From NCBI GenBank assembly GCA_003248865.1, contig QFPK01000004.1, positions 62,001 to 126,000 on the forward strand: a stretch of DNA of 64,000 nucleotides, in the 5' to 3' direction. The position numbers were made by a program, and so were the translations under genes. Positions 42,654 through 51,079 of this stretch are shown here, in pieces (the first letter of the stretch is position 1; the number at the start of each line of letters is the position of its first letter). The DNA is from Sphingomonas sp. GTDB taxonomy: Bacteria > Pseudomonadota > Alphaproteobacteria > Sphingomonadales > Sphingomonadaceae. The notes under the pieces were generated by a model. It was not told the origin of the DNA and ran no database searches. It worked only from the letters and a program-made list of their open reading frames with translations.

Positions 42654-43439
42654 ATGCCCCTGTGTCACATGATCAATCGCAAGATTCTGCGGCTTTCCGG
42701 CGCAGATGTCCGCCCGTTCCTGCAAGGCCTGCTGACGCAGGACGTCACGGCGTTGTCCGCCGAGACGCCGCTCTATTCCGGGCTGCTGAGCCCGCAGGGC
42801 AAGGCGTTGTTCCAGCTGTTCCTGTTCGAGGATGGGGACGATGTGCTGATCGACGTTGCGGCGGAGCAGATCGAGGTGCTGGCGAAGCGCCTGACGATGT
42901 TCCGCCTGCGCAAGCAGGTGGGAATCGCGCCTGAAACCGGCGTTGCGGTGTGGCAGCAGTGGGGCGAAGCCTCACGCCATCCGGTGGACCCGCGCGACGC
43001 CCGGGCGGGAAGCCGATTCCTCGGCGCCGCCGCCGTGATGACGGCGACGATCGAGGACTGGCACGCGCATCGGCTGCCTTTGGGCCTGCCGGAGGCGGAC
43101 GAGATCGGCAGCGACGAACTGCTGTGGCTGGAAACCGACGCCCGCGAACTGAACGGGGTGAGCTTCACCAAGGGCTGCTACACGGGGCAGGAGAATACCG
43201 CCCGGATGCACCATCGCGACAAGCTGCGGAAACGGCTGCTGCCGGTGCGGCTGTCAGGGCCGAGCGCGCCGGACGCGAAGATCATGGCCGGAGAGCGTGT
43301 GGCGGGCGAACTGCGCGGGGTGCGCCACGGCGACCTGCAGATGGCGATCTTCCGGATGGACTATGCCGATCAGCCGCTGACGGTTGACGGGGCTGAGGCC
43401 GTGCTGGTGCGTCCCCCCTGGCTTCCGTCGGAAACTTAG
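42654..43439 (+). CDS. ygfZ: Folate-binding Fe-S assembly protein (YgfZ/IBA57-like)
   Basis: This 261-residue protein has the YgfZ/GcvT fold with the signature KGCYTGQENTARM around residue 180. It assists maturation or repair of certain Fe-S enzymes with a tetrahydrofolate cofactor. The start region has FLQGLLTQDVTALSAETPLY then SGLLSPQGKALFQLFLFE. ATG 42654 has AGGACGGTG before it; ATG 42669 is an alternative. It is divergent from pyrC across 20 bases. The next gene on the same strand is a glutathione transferase 4 bases away. Confidence 0.88.
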   Translation: MPLCHMINRKILRLSGADVRPFLQGLLTQDVTALSAETPLYSGLLSPQGKALFQLFLFEDGDDVLIDVAAEQIEVLAKRLTMFRLRKQVGIAPETGVAVWQQWGEASRHPVDPRDARAGSRFLGAAAVMTATIEDWHAHRLPLGLPEADEIGSDELLWLETDARELNGVSFTKGCYTGQENTARMHHRDKLRKRLLPVRLSGPSAPDAKIMAGERVAGELRGVRHGDLQMAIFRMDYADQPLTVDGAEAVLVRPPWLPSET

Positions 43440-43443
43440 CCGC

Positions 43444-44082
43444 TTGGCAATCATCCTGACAGCTTTTGCCGACTCGCCGGATAAAGGCCGGGGTCAGGCG
43501 CGCGATATGCGGTTGCGCTGGGCGCTTGAGGAGGTGGGGCAGCCTTATGAGGTTCGGCTGCTGTCGTTCGAGGCGATGAAAGAGCCTGCACATCTGGGGC
43601 TCAATCCCTTCGGTCAGATTCCCACCTATCAGGAGGAAGACCTCGCGCTGTTCGAAACCGGGGCGATTCTGCTGCATATCGCAGAACGCCATGACTGCCT
43701 GCTGCCGGCCGACGCCCATGCCCGCGCCCGCGCGATCATGTGGATGTTTGCGGCTCTGAACACGGTGGAACCGGTCATCGTCGACCGGGAGACGGCCAGG
43801 TATCTGGATCGGGATGGCGGCGCCGAACGGATGCCCATGCTGGACGCGCGCGTGGCCGTGCGCATGGCACAATTGTCGGCGCGCCTGGGGTCTGCGGACT
43901 GGCTGGAAGGCGCGTTCAGCGCGGCCGATATCCTGATGGTGACGGTATTGCGTCGGCTGGAGGGCAGCGGTCTGGTGGAGGCCCATGCCAATCTGTCCGC
44001 CTATGTTGCCAGAGGCACGGCCCGCTCTGCCTATCAACGCGCCTTTGCGGACCAGCTTGAGGTGTTCAACCGGCGCGGCTGA
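43444..44082 (+). CDS. Glutathione S-transferase family protein
   Basis: This 212-residue protein has a thioredoxin-like N-terminal domain (ILTAFADSPDKGRGQARDMR; RWALEEVGQPYEVRLLSFEA) with the cis-proline in LGLNPFGQIPTYQEEDLALF and an ETGAI glutathione contact, followed by an all-helical domain. The start is a TTG at 43444, 4 bases after the ygfZ stop. Co-transcription is likely. The substrate is unknown. Confidence 0.85.
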   Translation: MAIILTAFADSPDKGRGQARDMRLRWALEEVGQPYEVRLLSFEAMKEPAHLGLNPFGQIPTYQEEDLALFETGAILLHIAERHDCLLPADAHARARAIMWMFAALNTVEPVIVDRETARYLDRDGGAERMPMLDARVAVRMAQLSARLGSADWLEGAFSAADILMVTVLRRLEGSGLVEAHANLSAYVARGTARSAYQRAFADQLEVFNRRG

Positions 44083-44094
44083 GGTGTCGCGCCA

Positions 44095-44697
44095 TCACAG
44101 CCCGCTTTCCAGCGAGTCGAAGGTTTCGGTGAGCACGTCCGCGATGGGGCGTTGGCCGCCTTCGCGGTTGAAGGCATCGAACGACAGCCGCATGGCGCCG
44201 ATGGACAGCATCGCGAGCAGGCGGAGCGCGGTTTCGCGGCCGGGCTGGGGCCAGCGTTCGCGGAGCGCGTCGAACAGCGTCTGTTCGTGCTGGACATAGC
44301 TGGCCTGCTTGCGCGCCTGCACGGTTTCGCTGGCGCGCATCACCCGGTCCAGCGCGAGCATCTCGTCGGCGGGGTAGGGCGCGCAGACGTTCAGCACGGC
44401 GTCCCGCACGGCATGCAGGGGGCGTTGCTGCGGCGGCGCGGCGCGCACGGCGGCTGCGATCATGTCGCCCATGCCGCTTTGCGCGGAGAGCAGGATGTCG
44501 TCCTTCGATTTGAAATAATAGAAGAAAGTCCGGCGCGAAATCCCGGCGGCAGCCGCGATCTCGTCCAAGGTGGTGGCTTCATAGCCCTGCGCGATGAACA
44601 GGCGCATGCCGGCTTCCGTGATGCGCCCCAGCGTTTCCCGCCGCTTGCGCTGCCTGAGGCCTTCGCCGGGTGAAGGGGCGTCGTGAAGGGTCATCAA
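44095..44697 (-). CDS. TetR-family transcriptional regulator
   Basis: This 200-residue repressor-type protein has an N-terminal helix-turn-helix: RITEAGMRLFIAQGYEATTL, then DEIAAAAGISRRTFFYYFKS. The C-terminal ligand domain is helical (LLAMLSIGAMRLSFDAFNRE). It is divergent from an SDR gene. The 75 bases between them contain two 15-bp motifs of similar sequence, probably its operators, so it likely controls both itself and the SDR gene. The ligand is unknown. Confidence 0.9.
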   Translation of the reverse strand: MMTLHDAPSPGEGLRQRKRRETLGRITEAGMRLFIAQGYEATTLDEIAAAAGISRRTFFYYFKSKDDILLSAQSGMGDMIAAAVRAAPPQQRPLHAVRDAVLNVCAPYPADEMLALDRVMRASETVQARKQASYVQHEQTLFDALRERWPQPGRETALRLLAMLSIGAMRLSFDAFNREGGQRPIADVLTETFDSLESGL

Positions 44698-44713
44698 TCG
44701 GCCTGTTGAAAAA

Positions 44714-44752
44714 TTACACTGAGTGCGATATTTGATTTTACACCAAGTGCAA
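44714..44752. promoter_or_regulatory. Tandem candidate TetR operators
   Basis: Two sites, TTACACTGAGTGCGA at 44714 and TTACACCAAGTGCAA at 44738, are spaced 24 bases centre to centre. Both fit the near-palindrome TTACACTNAGTGTAA. They lie between the divergent TetR and SDR starts, in an AT-rich 75-base region with no other repeats. Confidence 0.65.
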
Positions 44753-44772
44753 TTTTTTTAAAAGGCAGCGGC

Positions 44773-45687
44773 ATGGCGAAGTGGACGGCGCTGGATATTC
44801 CCCCGCAGAACGGCCGCTCGGCCGTGATCACCGGGACCGGAGGGCTGGGGTATGAGGATGCGCTGGCGCTGGCACGGGCCGGCGCGGAAGTGATCCTGGC
44901 GGGGCGCAACGCCGCCAAGGGCGCCCATGCGGTGGCACAGATTCGCGCCGAACTGCCCTCCGCCATGGTGCGCTTCGAGGAGCTGGACCTCGCCAGCCTG
45001 GCCTCGATCGAGGCGTTCGGAGACCGGCTGCTGAGCCAGCGCGGCAGCCTGGACATGCTGATCAACAATGCCGGTGTGATGGTGCCGCCCGAGCGGCTGG
45101 AAACGACGGACGGGTTCGAGCTGCAATTGGGCACCAACTATCTGGGCCATTTCGCGCTGACGGCACAGCTGATGCCGCTGCTGCGGCGCGGGAAGGATGC
45201 GCGGGTGGTGACGCTGTCGAGCATCGCGGCGCGGGATGGGGCCATCGACTTCGGCGACCTGAATGCGCGGGGCAGCTACAAGCCGATGCCGGTCTATGCG
45301 CAATCGAAGCTGGCCTGCCTGATGTTCGCCTTTGAGCTGCAGCGGCAGAGCGATGCGGGCGGCTGGGGCGTGGCCAGCCTGGCAGCGCATCCGGGCATCG
45401 CGCGAACCGATCTTCTGCACAATGCGCCGGGCAAGGCCAGCCTTGTGGGAACCGCGCGGAGCCTGTTGTGGTTCCTGTTCCAGCCGGCCTGGCAGGGCGC
45501 GCTGCCTACCCTGTTTGCCGCCACGTCGCCGCTGGCGCGGCCGGGCGCCTATTATGGGCCGGATGGCTTGGGGGAGACTCGCGGTTATCCGGCGGAGGCA
45601 CGAATCCCACCGCAGGCGCTGGATGCGGTGGCTGCGGCGCGGCTGTGGCTGGCGTCCACCGAACTGACCGGCGCCGAATTCGGCTGA
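44773..45687 (+). CDS. Short-chain dehydrogenase (retinol dehydrogenase-like)
   Basis: This 304-residue SDR has AVITGTGGLGYEDALALARA for NADP binding, MLINNAGVMVPPERLETTDG, LGTNYLGHFALTAQLMPLLR, the catalytic serine in VVTLSSIAARDG and YAQSK with the Tyr/Lys pair. Length and motifs fit the extended WWOX/retinol dehydrogenase-like group common in actinobacteria and proteobacteria. It is probably repressed by the divergent TetR protein. Its substrate is unknown. A small membrane protein gene follows 12 bases later. Confidence 0.87.
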   Translation: MAKWTALDIPPQNGRSAVITGTGGLGYEDALALARAGAEVILAGRNAAKGAHAVAQIRAELPSAMVRFEELDLASLASIEAFGDRLLSQRGSLDMLINNAGVMVPPERLETTDGFELQLGTNYLGHFALTAQLMPLLRRGKDARVVTLSSIAARDGAIDFGDLNARGSYKPMPVYAQSKLACLMFAFELQRQSDAGGWGVASLAAHPGIARTDLLHNAPGKASLVGTARSLLWFLFQPAWQGALPTLFAATSPLARPGAYYGPDGLGETRGYPAEARIPPQALDAVAAARLWLASTELTGAEFG

Positions 45688-45699
45688 GTGGAGACCGCC

Positions 45700-46068
45700 A
45701 TGCATCGCATGCTTCTGTTCGCCGCCTTCGGTTGGCTGATCTTCATCTCCATCACGCATTTCGCCATCGATGTGGTGTCGCAGCATATGCGCGGCGTGCA
45801 CCCGCCGGGGCCGGAGCGGACGCTCTATTACGGGCTGCATTCGGCCTTTTCGCTGGGCCAGTTCGCCTTCGGGTTGATGGGGCTGTTCGTGGCGACACGG
45901 GCGGTCCAGCTGTTTGCGGAACCGACATTGCTGGTGCTGGCACTGTTGGCCGGGCTCGGCTGGCTGGCGATCATCTTCCTGTTCATGCCCTATTGGCAGC
46001 CCCGGGTGATGGTGGGCATCTATTGTCTGCTGGTGGTTGCGGCCCTCTTGAACCGGGCGAGGACCTGA
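45700..46068 (+). CDS. Small four-helix membrane protein
   Basis: This 122-residue protein has four hydrophobic stretches: MLLFAAFGWLIFISITHFAI, TLYYGLHSAFSLGQFAFGLM then GLFVATRAV, LLVLALLAGLGWLAIIFLFM and VMVGIYCLLVVAALL. No family is recognised. ATG 45700 has GGAG upstream, preferred over GTG 45688. It directly follows the SDR gene and probably shares its TetR-controlled transcript. Confidence 0.75.
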   Translation: MHRMLLFAAFGWLIFISITHFAIDVVSQHMRGVHPPGPERTLYYGLHSAFSLGQFAFGLMGLFVATRAVQLFAEPTLLVLALLAGLGWLAIIFLFMPYWQPRVMVGIYCLLVVAALLNRART

Positions 46069-46127
46069 GCCCGGACCCATTGCGTCCCTCGTGAACAACT
46101 TGCACTCTGCGGCGGTTGGGGGAGTGC

Positions 46128-46889
46128 ATGATGTCAGCCGAGATGATCCTGCAGATGAGTTCCGAGGTGGTTCGCCTGTTGGAGCATGGCGCGAAGGCGG
46201 ATTGCCGGATGCTGGAAACCGGCGGCATCGCCCTGTCCGGGGAGGCGGCGGCGGACCTGAACATGGTGTTCCTGACCTCCGATGCTTCCCGGCAGGATCT
46301 GGATGCGGTGCTGGCGGCTGTCAGCGCCAAGGGGCTCGATGCGCTGCTGGTGGTGGAGGACGGCGCCGACACGGTTCGGGGCTGGGCGGCGGAGGCCGGG
46401 TTGACCGAAGTGGGGCAGATGCCGCTGATGCAGCATGACGGGGCGGGCATCTCCCCGTCGTCCGCCTTTACCGTTCGCATCGCGGACCCTGATGAGGTGG
46501 ACATCGGCAACCGGCTGGCCGCGGCCGCCTTCGGTCTGGACGAGGGCCATTGCAGGTCCGCCATCCCGGCATCCGCCCTTGCGAGCGAGGGCTATGATCT
46601 GTGGCTGGCCGAAGACGATGGAACGGCGTTGGGCAGCGGGCTGTTCATCCGCACCGGCGACCATGTCGGCATCTACACCATGTCCACCCCGGCGGAGAAC
46701 CAGCGTCGCGGAGTCGGAATGGCGGTGCTGACGGCGGCGATGGCGCATTATCGCGAGCGCGGGGTGAAACTGTTCACGCTGGGCGCGACGGAAAAGGGCT
46801 ATCCACTGTACGAGCGGATTGGATTCAGAACCGTGTCCCAGCCGCACATTTTCGTGATCGGCGCGTCGACGCAATTTCCGGGGCAATAG
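46128..46889 (+). CDS. GNAT-family N-acetyltransferase
   Basis: This 253-residue protein has a C-terminal GNAT domain: IYTMSTPAENQRRGVGMAVL supplies the acetyl-CoA pyrophosphate loop (Q-R-R-G-x-G), and LFTLGATEKGYPLYERIGFR the late strand and helix. The N-terminal half (MNMVFLTSDASRQDLDAVLA-like region) resembles a degenerate second GNAT domain. The acceptor is unknown. Two adjacent ATGs (46128, 46131) follow GGGGGAG; either could be used. Confidence 0.85.
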   Translation: MMSAEMILQMSSEVVRLLEHGAKADCRMLETGGIALSGEAAADLNMVFLTSDASRQDLDAVLAAVSAKGLDALLVVEDGADTVRGWAAEAGLTEVGQMPLMQHDGAGISPSSAFTVRIADPDEVDIGNRLAAAAFGLDEGHCRSAIPASALASEGYDLWLAEDDGTALGSGLFIRTGDHVGIYTMSTPAENQRRGVGMAVLTAAMAHYRERGVKLFTLGATEKGYPLYERIGFRTVSQPHIFVIGASTQFPGQ

Positions 46890-46893
46890 CGCT

Positions 46894-47778
46894 CTATTCG
46901 GTCGCCACTTCCACCACTTTTTCCGCCAGCCCGCCCAGTTCGCCGATCAGTTCGGCGATCTTCAGGGTGCGTTCGGCCTCCGCCACATGCAGCACTTCCA
47001 CCATCTTGCCCTTGAAGGTGGCGACCGCCTTGCCTTCGGCCATCGCCAGCTTGTGAGCGTCGATCAGGCCCCTGGCGTGTTCCACCTCTGAGGCGCTCGG
47101 GGCGAACAGGCGGTTCACGCTGTCCAGTTGGCTGGGGTGGATGCAGGTCTTGCCGTCGAAGCCCAGCTCGACGGCCTGTCGTGTTTCCCGTTCCAGCCCG
47201 GCGTCATCCCCGATGGAGGTGAACACGCCGTCGAAGGCGAGGATGGCGCTGGCGCGGGCGGCGAGCAGGATGCGGCTCGCGGCGTAGACCAAAGGCAGGC
47301 GATCCGGGCCGGGTTTCGCGCGCAGATCCTTGGTGAGGTCCGCGAAGCCGGCGATCAGGCCCGCCACGCCGGGGACGTCGGCGATGGCGTCCACCTGCTG
47401 CACCCCGTGCGGAGTTTCCACCATGGCAAACAGCGGCTTGCCGCCCGCCAGCGCCACGGCTTCGGCCGCCTGCGCGGGGCCGTCCACCTTGGGCACCACG
47501 ACGAAGGCGGCCTTTGAGGCGGCGACGGCGGCGAAATCCGCCTCCACCCATTCGGTGCCGAAGCCGTTGACGCGGATGCCCACTTCGCTGGCACCGAAAT
47601 CGGTCGCTGCGGCGGCGACGGCGGCATCGCGCGCGGCGGGCTTCATCTCGGGCGCGACGGCGTCTTCCAGATCCAGAATGATGCAGTCGGCGGGGAGGGC
47701 CCGCGCCTTTTCGATTGCGCGCGCGTTGGAGGCAGGCAGGTAAAGCACCGTCCGCCGGGGCCGCAAATCCATCGTCAT
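46894..47778 (-). CDS. CoA ester lyase of the CitE/HpcH family
   Basis: This 294-residue TIM-barrel protein resembles the citrate lyase beta subunit and malyl-CoA lyase/thioesterase group. It has RRTVLYLPASNARAIEKARA, CIILDLEDAVAPEMKPAARD, the magnesium-binding PLFAMVETPHGVQQVDAIAD and DGKTCIHPSQLDSVNRLFAP. It should cleave or hydrolyse a malyl-CoA-like thioester. Its start overlaps the stop of the cysG-like gene by 4 bases (ATGA). It is the last gene of the argH-to-citE run. Confidence 0.85.
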   Translation of the reverse strand: MTMDLRPRRTVLYLPASNARAIEKARALPADCIILDLEDAVAPEMKPAARDAAVAAAATDFGASEVGIRVNGFGTEWVEADFAAVAASKAAFVVVPKVDGPAQAAEAVALAGGKPLFAMVETPHGVQQVDAIADVPGVAGLIAGFADLTKDLRAKPGPDRLPLVYAASRILLAARASAILAFDGVFTSIGDDAGLERETRQAVELGFDGKTCIHPSQLDSVNRLFAPSASEVEHARGLIDAHKLAMAEGKAVATFKGKMVEVLHVAEAERTLKIAELIGELGGLAEKVVEVATE

Positions 47779-48554
47779 TCGCCTTCCAGTCCGATCAGCA
47801 CGATGCGGCCGCCCCCGCTTTTGACAGCGCCTTCGGGCACATCCATACCCACCTGACGCGCGGCATCGCGTCGGATCAGGGCCAGCACCTCGGTCGGCAC
47901 GCCGGGGGCCTGCACCACCAGATCGGCCTGCGCCAGCAGCCGCAGTTCGCGCAGCGTCAGCGCGTCGGCGCCGCCCTCTCCGACTATGATGCGATCGATG
48001 CGGCCCTCGGGGTCCGGCCCGCCTGCTAGCGCATCGGCGATGGCGGCCAGCGGATCGTCATGCGGCGCCAGCGGGTCCAGCACGGCGCCCGGCGCCAGCA
48101 CGCCCGCCCAGAAGGCGCGGCGGGCGGGCACGTCTTCATGCACCGCCGCCACCGTCTCGCGCGATTGCCGGATCGCCACCGCAAGCGCGCCAAGGCCGGA
48201 CGGCAGCCATTGCTCCAGACGCTCTTTCAGGGCCTTGGCCAGACTGGCCGATGCGCCGCCGGTGCCCACCGCCAGCATCACGGGCGAGCGATCCAGGATG
48301 GCGGGCACGAGGAAGTCGCACAGCTCCGGCCTGTCCGGCACGTTCACCAGCAGCCCCTGTTCCTTCAGCAGCGCGGCGACCGGCTCCGGATCGGGCAAAG
48401 CGACGAAGGCCAGCCGCACGCCGGGGCTGGTCTCCGTGACCACGGTGCCGCCGGCCTCCGTCACCAGCCGCACCTTCGCAAGGGCTGCCTCCCCTTCGCC
48501 CAGCACCAGCACCGGTTGCCCGGCGAGGCGGTGGAACAGGGGAAGGGCTTCCAT
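47775..48554 (-). CDS. CysG-B-like precorrin-2 dehydrogenase with vestigial methylase end
   Basis: This 259-residue protein resembles the N-terminal half of sirohaem synthase, which oxidises precorrin-2 and inserts iron. It has LFHRLAGQPVLVLGEGEAAL then AKVRLVTEAGG, PELCDFLVPAILDRSPVMLA then VGTGGASASLAKALKERLE, and RRAFWAGVLAPGAVLDPLAP. The final 80 residues (RIIVGEGGADALTLRELRLL; APGVPTEVLALIRRDAARQV) look like the shrunken start of the uroporphyrinogen methylase domain. Its ATG overlaps the galU stop (TGATG). Confidence 0.82.
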   Translation of the reverse strand: MEALPLFHRLAGQPVLVLGEGEAALAKVRLVTEAGGTVVTETSPGVRLAFVALPDPEPVAALLKEQGLLVNVPDRPELCDFLVPAILDRSPVMLAVGTGGASASLAKALKERLEQWLPSGLGALAVAIRQSRETVAAVHEDVPARRAFWAGVLAPGAVLDPLAPHDDPLAAIADALAGGPDPEGRIDRIIVGEGGADALTLRELRLLAQADLVVQAPGVPTEVLALIRRDAARQVGMDVPEGAVKSGGGRIVLIGLEGE

Positions 48555-49426
48555 CAGAGGTTCGCGGCCATCCAGGCCTTCACGGCCGGGCCGATGTCGG
48601 GCCGCTCCAGCGCGAGGGCGATATTGGCGGTGATATGCCCGGCCTTGTCGCCACAATCATAGCGCGCACCCGAATAAGTGTGGGCGTGGAAGGCCTGTTT
48701 GCCGATCAGCTGCGCCAGTGCGTCGGTCAGCTGGATCTCGCCGCCCGCGCCGCGCTTCCCTTCCGACAGGATGTCCATGCACTCGGGCTCGATCAGATAG
48801 CGGCCCACGGCGGCGAGGCGCGAGGGCGCGGTGCCCTGCTTGGGCTTTTCCACGAACCCCTTCACCTGCGTGAGCGAGCCCGAGGACGTGCCCGGATCGA
48901 CGATGCCGTAGCGATGCGTCTCATTCTCCGGCACTTCCACCACGGCGATCACGGTGCCGCCCACTTCGTTGCGGGCGCGCACCATCTGGGCGAGGCAGGG
49001 GTCCGCCGGGTTCCACAGCAGCTCGTCCGGCAGCAGCACGGCGAAGGGCTCGTCTCCGGTGATGTGCCGGGCGCACCACACGGCATGGCCAAGCCCGGCG
49101 GGTTCCTGCTGGCGCACATAGGCGATGTTGCCCGGCGTCAGCTGGGTGCCGTCCAGCACCTGCAGCTCAGCGGTCTTGCCGCGTTCCTTCAGCGTGGCGA
49201 CCAGTTCGCCGGCCACGTCGAAATAATCCTCCAGCGCGGATTTGCCGCGCGCGGTCACGAAGATCATCTGCTCGATGCCGGCCGCCAGTGCTTCGTCCAC
49301 CGCATATTGCAGCAGGGGCTTGTCCACCACGGGCAGCATTTCCTTGGGCACCGCCTTGGTGGCGGGCAGGAACCGCGTGCCCATGCCGCCCACCGGAAAC
49401 ACCGCCTTCTTCACTGGCTTCATCAT
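48554..49426 (-). CDS. galU: UTP-glucose-1-phosphate uridylyltransferase
   Basis: This 290-residue enzyme makes UDP-glucose for polysaccharides and glycolipids. It begins MMKPVKKAVFPVGGMGTRFL, the nucleotide-binding loop, then PATKAVPKEMLPVVDKPLLQ, GLGHAVWCARHITGDEPFAV then LLPDELL, and VKGFVEKPKQGTAPSRLAAV. AGGGAG stands 6 bases before ATG 49426. It is 26 bases from lysA on the same strand and likely shares its transcript. Confidence 0.95.
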   Translation of the reverse strand: MMKPVKKAVFPVGGMGTRFLPATKAVPKEMLPVVDKPLLQYAVDEALAAGIEQMIFVTARGKSALEDYFDVAGELVATLKERGKTAELQVLDGTQLTPGNIAYVRQQEPAGLGHAVWCARHITGDEPFAVLLPDELLWNPADPCLAQMVRARNEVGGTVIAVVEVPENETHRYGIVDPGTSSGSLTQVKGFVEKPKQGTAPSRLAAVGRYLIEPECMDILSEGKRGAGGEIQLTDALAQLIGKQAFHAHTYSGARYDCGDKAGHITANIALALERPDIGPAVKAWMAANL

Positions 49427-49451
49427 GATACTCCCTGTTAGCCCCAACAGT

Positions 49452-50711
49452 TCACAACCAGTCCGGAACCTCGTCCAGCTCCAGAAGCTCGTCCAGCGTC
49501 TGCCTGCGCCGGATGACAGAATAACGATCGCCCTCCACCAGAACCTCCGGCACCAGCGGCCGGCTGTTGTAGGTGGAGGCCATGGTGGCGCCATAGGCCC
49601 CCGCCGTCATCAGGCAGATCAGGTCGCCTGCCTGAACGGGGGTGATGCTGCGGTCTTCGGCGAACATGTCGCCGGTTTCGCACACGGGGCCCACGATGGT
49701 CGCCACCATTTCGCCGGCGCGGGGGCGGACCGCCCGGATATCGTGATAGACGCCATAGAGGGTGGGGCGGATAAGGTCGTTCATGGCCGCATCCAGCACC
49801 ACGAAATTCTTGGCGGCGCCCGTCTTCACCAGGATCACCTGCGCCAGCAGCACGCCGGCATTGCCCGCGATCAGGCGGCCGGGCTCGAACATCAGCTGCG
49901 CGTCCCAGCATTTGGTCACCCGCTGAACCATCGCGCCGTAATCGGCGGGCGAGGGCGGCAGCGGCAGCTTCGGATCATAGGGGATGCCCAAGCCCCCGCC
50001 CAGGTCGACGCGGGTCACGCCCAGCCCGGCGGCGCGCAGCCGCCCGACCAGCGCGCCCAGCTTGGTGTAGGCGGCCTCCATCGGCTTCAGGTCCAGAAGC
50101 TGGCTGCCAATATGGGCGGCGACGCCAACGGGGCGGATGCCCGGCAGCGCCGACGCCTCGGCATAGAGCGCCTCGATCCGGTCCAGCGGGACGCCGAACT
50201 TGTTTTCGGCCTTGCCGGTGGAGATCTTGGCATGGGTGCCGGCATCGACATCGGGGTTCACCCGGATGGCGATCTCCGCCGTCTTCCCCAGTGCGGTGGC
50301 GACGGCGGACAATTGCTGAAGCTCGGGCTCACTCTCCACGTTCAGCTGCAGGATGCCCGCCTCCAGCGCGGCCTTCATTTCCGCCGCCGTCTTGCCCACG
50401 CCGGAAAACACGATTCGGCTTGCGGGAATGCCCGCCGCCAGCGCGCGGCGCATTTCCCCCACCGAGACGACGTCCGCGCCCAGCCCTTCCTTCCCCAACA
50501 GGGTCAGCACCGCGACATTGGGGTTGGCCTTCACCGCGAAGGCGATCAGCGGATTGTCGAGCCCGGACAGCGCCTGTTGCACCACCTGTGCATGGCGGCG
50601 CAGCGTGGCGGCGGAATAGACATAGGCGGGCGTGCCGACTTCGGCTGCGATCCGCTCCAGCGGAACGCCTTCAGCCTGCATGGACCCATCTTCGAGCTGG
50701 AAAAAGTCCAT
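49452..50711 (-). CDS. lysA: Diaminopimelate decarboxylase
   Basis: This 419-residue PLP enzyme makes lysine from meso-diaminopimelate. It has the PLP lysine in LIAFAVKANPNVAVLTLLGK, the HIGSQLLDLKPMEAAYTKLG binding region, LGGGLGIPYDPKLPLPPSPA and VCETGDMFAEDRSITPVQAG with the C-E-x-x-D catalytic pair. Its ATG overlaps the stop of the lipoprotein gene (TGATG), so translation is coupled. The lptM-lysA pairing is widespread in proteobacteria. Confidence 0.95.
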   Translation of the reverse strand: MDFFQLEDGSMQAEGVPLERIAAEVGTPAYVYSAATLRRHAQVVQQALSGLDNPLIAFAVKANPNVAVLTLLGKEGLGADVVSVGEMRRALAAGIPASRIVFSGVGKTAAEMKAALEAGILQLNVESEPELQQLSAVATALGKTAEIAIRVNPDVDAGTHAKISTGKAENKFGVPLDRIEALYAEASALPGIRPVGVAAHIGSQLLDLKPMEAAYTKLGALVGRLRAAGLGVTRVDLGGGLGIPYDPKLPLPPSPADYGAMVQRVTKCWDAQLMFEPGRLIAGNAGVLLAQVILVKTGAAKNFVVLDAAMNDLIRPTLYGVYHDIRAVRPRAGEMVATIVGPVCETGDMFAEDRSITPVQAGDLICLMTAGAYGATMASTYNSRPLVPEVLVEGDRYSVIRRRQTLDELLELDEVPDWL

Positions 50712-51079
50712 CAGTTCTGCGGCACCTGACTTGTCGGGGCGGAGGGCGTGGCGGCGGGTGTCGGGAAGGGCTGGCTGTCGCTGACGACTTCCTCGCCGGG
50801 GAAGGGCACCTTGCGGCTGGTCTGGGTGCCTTCGGGTGGCAGACTGAACGGATCGTCGCGCCGGACTTCCAGCTTCACCGTGAGATCGTCGACGCGCAGC
50901 GGGCGGGCGTCAGCCGCGACCGTCAGCCCCTGCGTGACCATGCGCTTTTCGGCGGTACGGGCTTCCTTCTGCTGCTCGCGGGTGAGCGCCGGGTCCGGCG
51001 GCTCGAGCCGGGTGAGCGCGCCCTTGTAGCCGCAACCGGACAACAGCAGCGCGGCGATCAGGATCGGCCTCAGTTCCAT
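50711..51079 (-). CDS. lptM: LptM-like outer membrane lipoprotein
   Basis: This 122-residue lipoprotein has the lipobox LLSGC near residue 15 and the family-start motif GCGYKGALTRLEPPDPAL (the YKG-x-L signature of LptM/YifL). The rest is low-complexity and proline-rich, ending SAPTSQVPQN. LptM helps the LptD/LptE lipopolysaccharide translocon mature in E. coli. The start overlaps the end of argH by 10 bases and the stop overlaps lysA. Confidence 0.83.
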   Translation of the reverse strand: MELRPILIAALLLSGCGYKGALTRLEPPDPALTREQQKEARTAEKRMVTQGLTVAADARPLRVDDLTVKLEVRRDDPFSLPPEGTQTSRKVPFPGEEVVSDSQPFPTPAATPSAPTSQVPQN

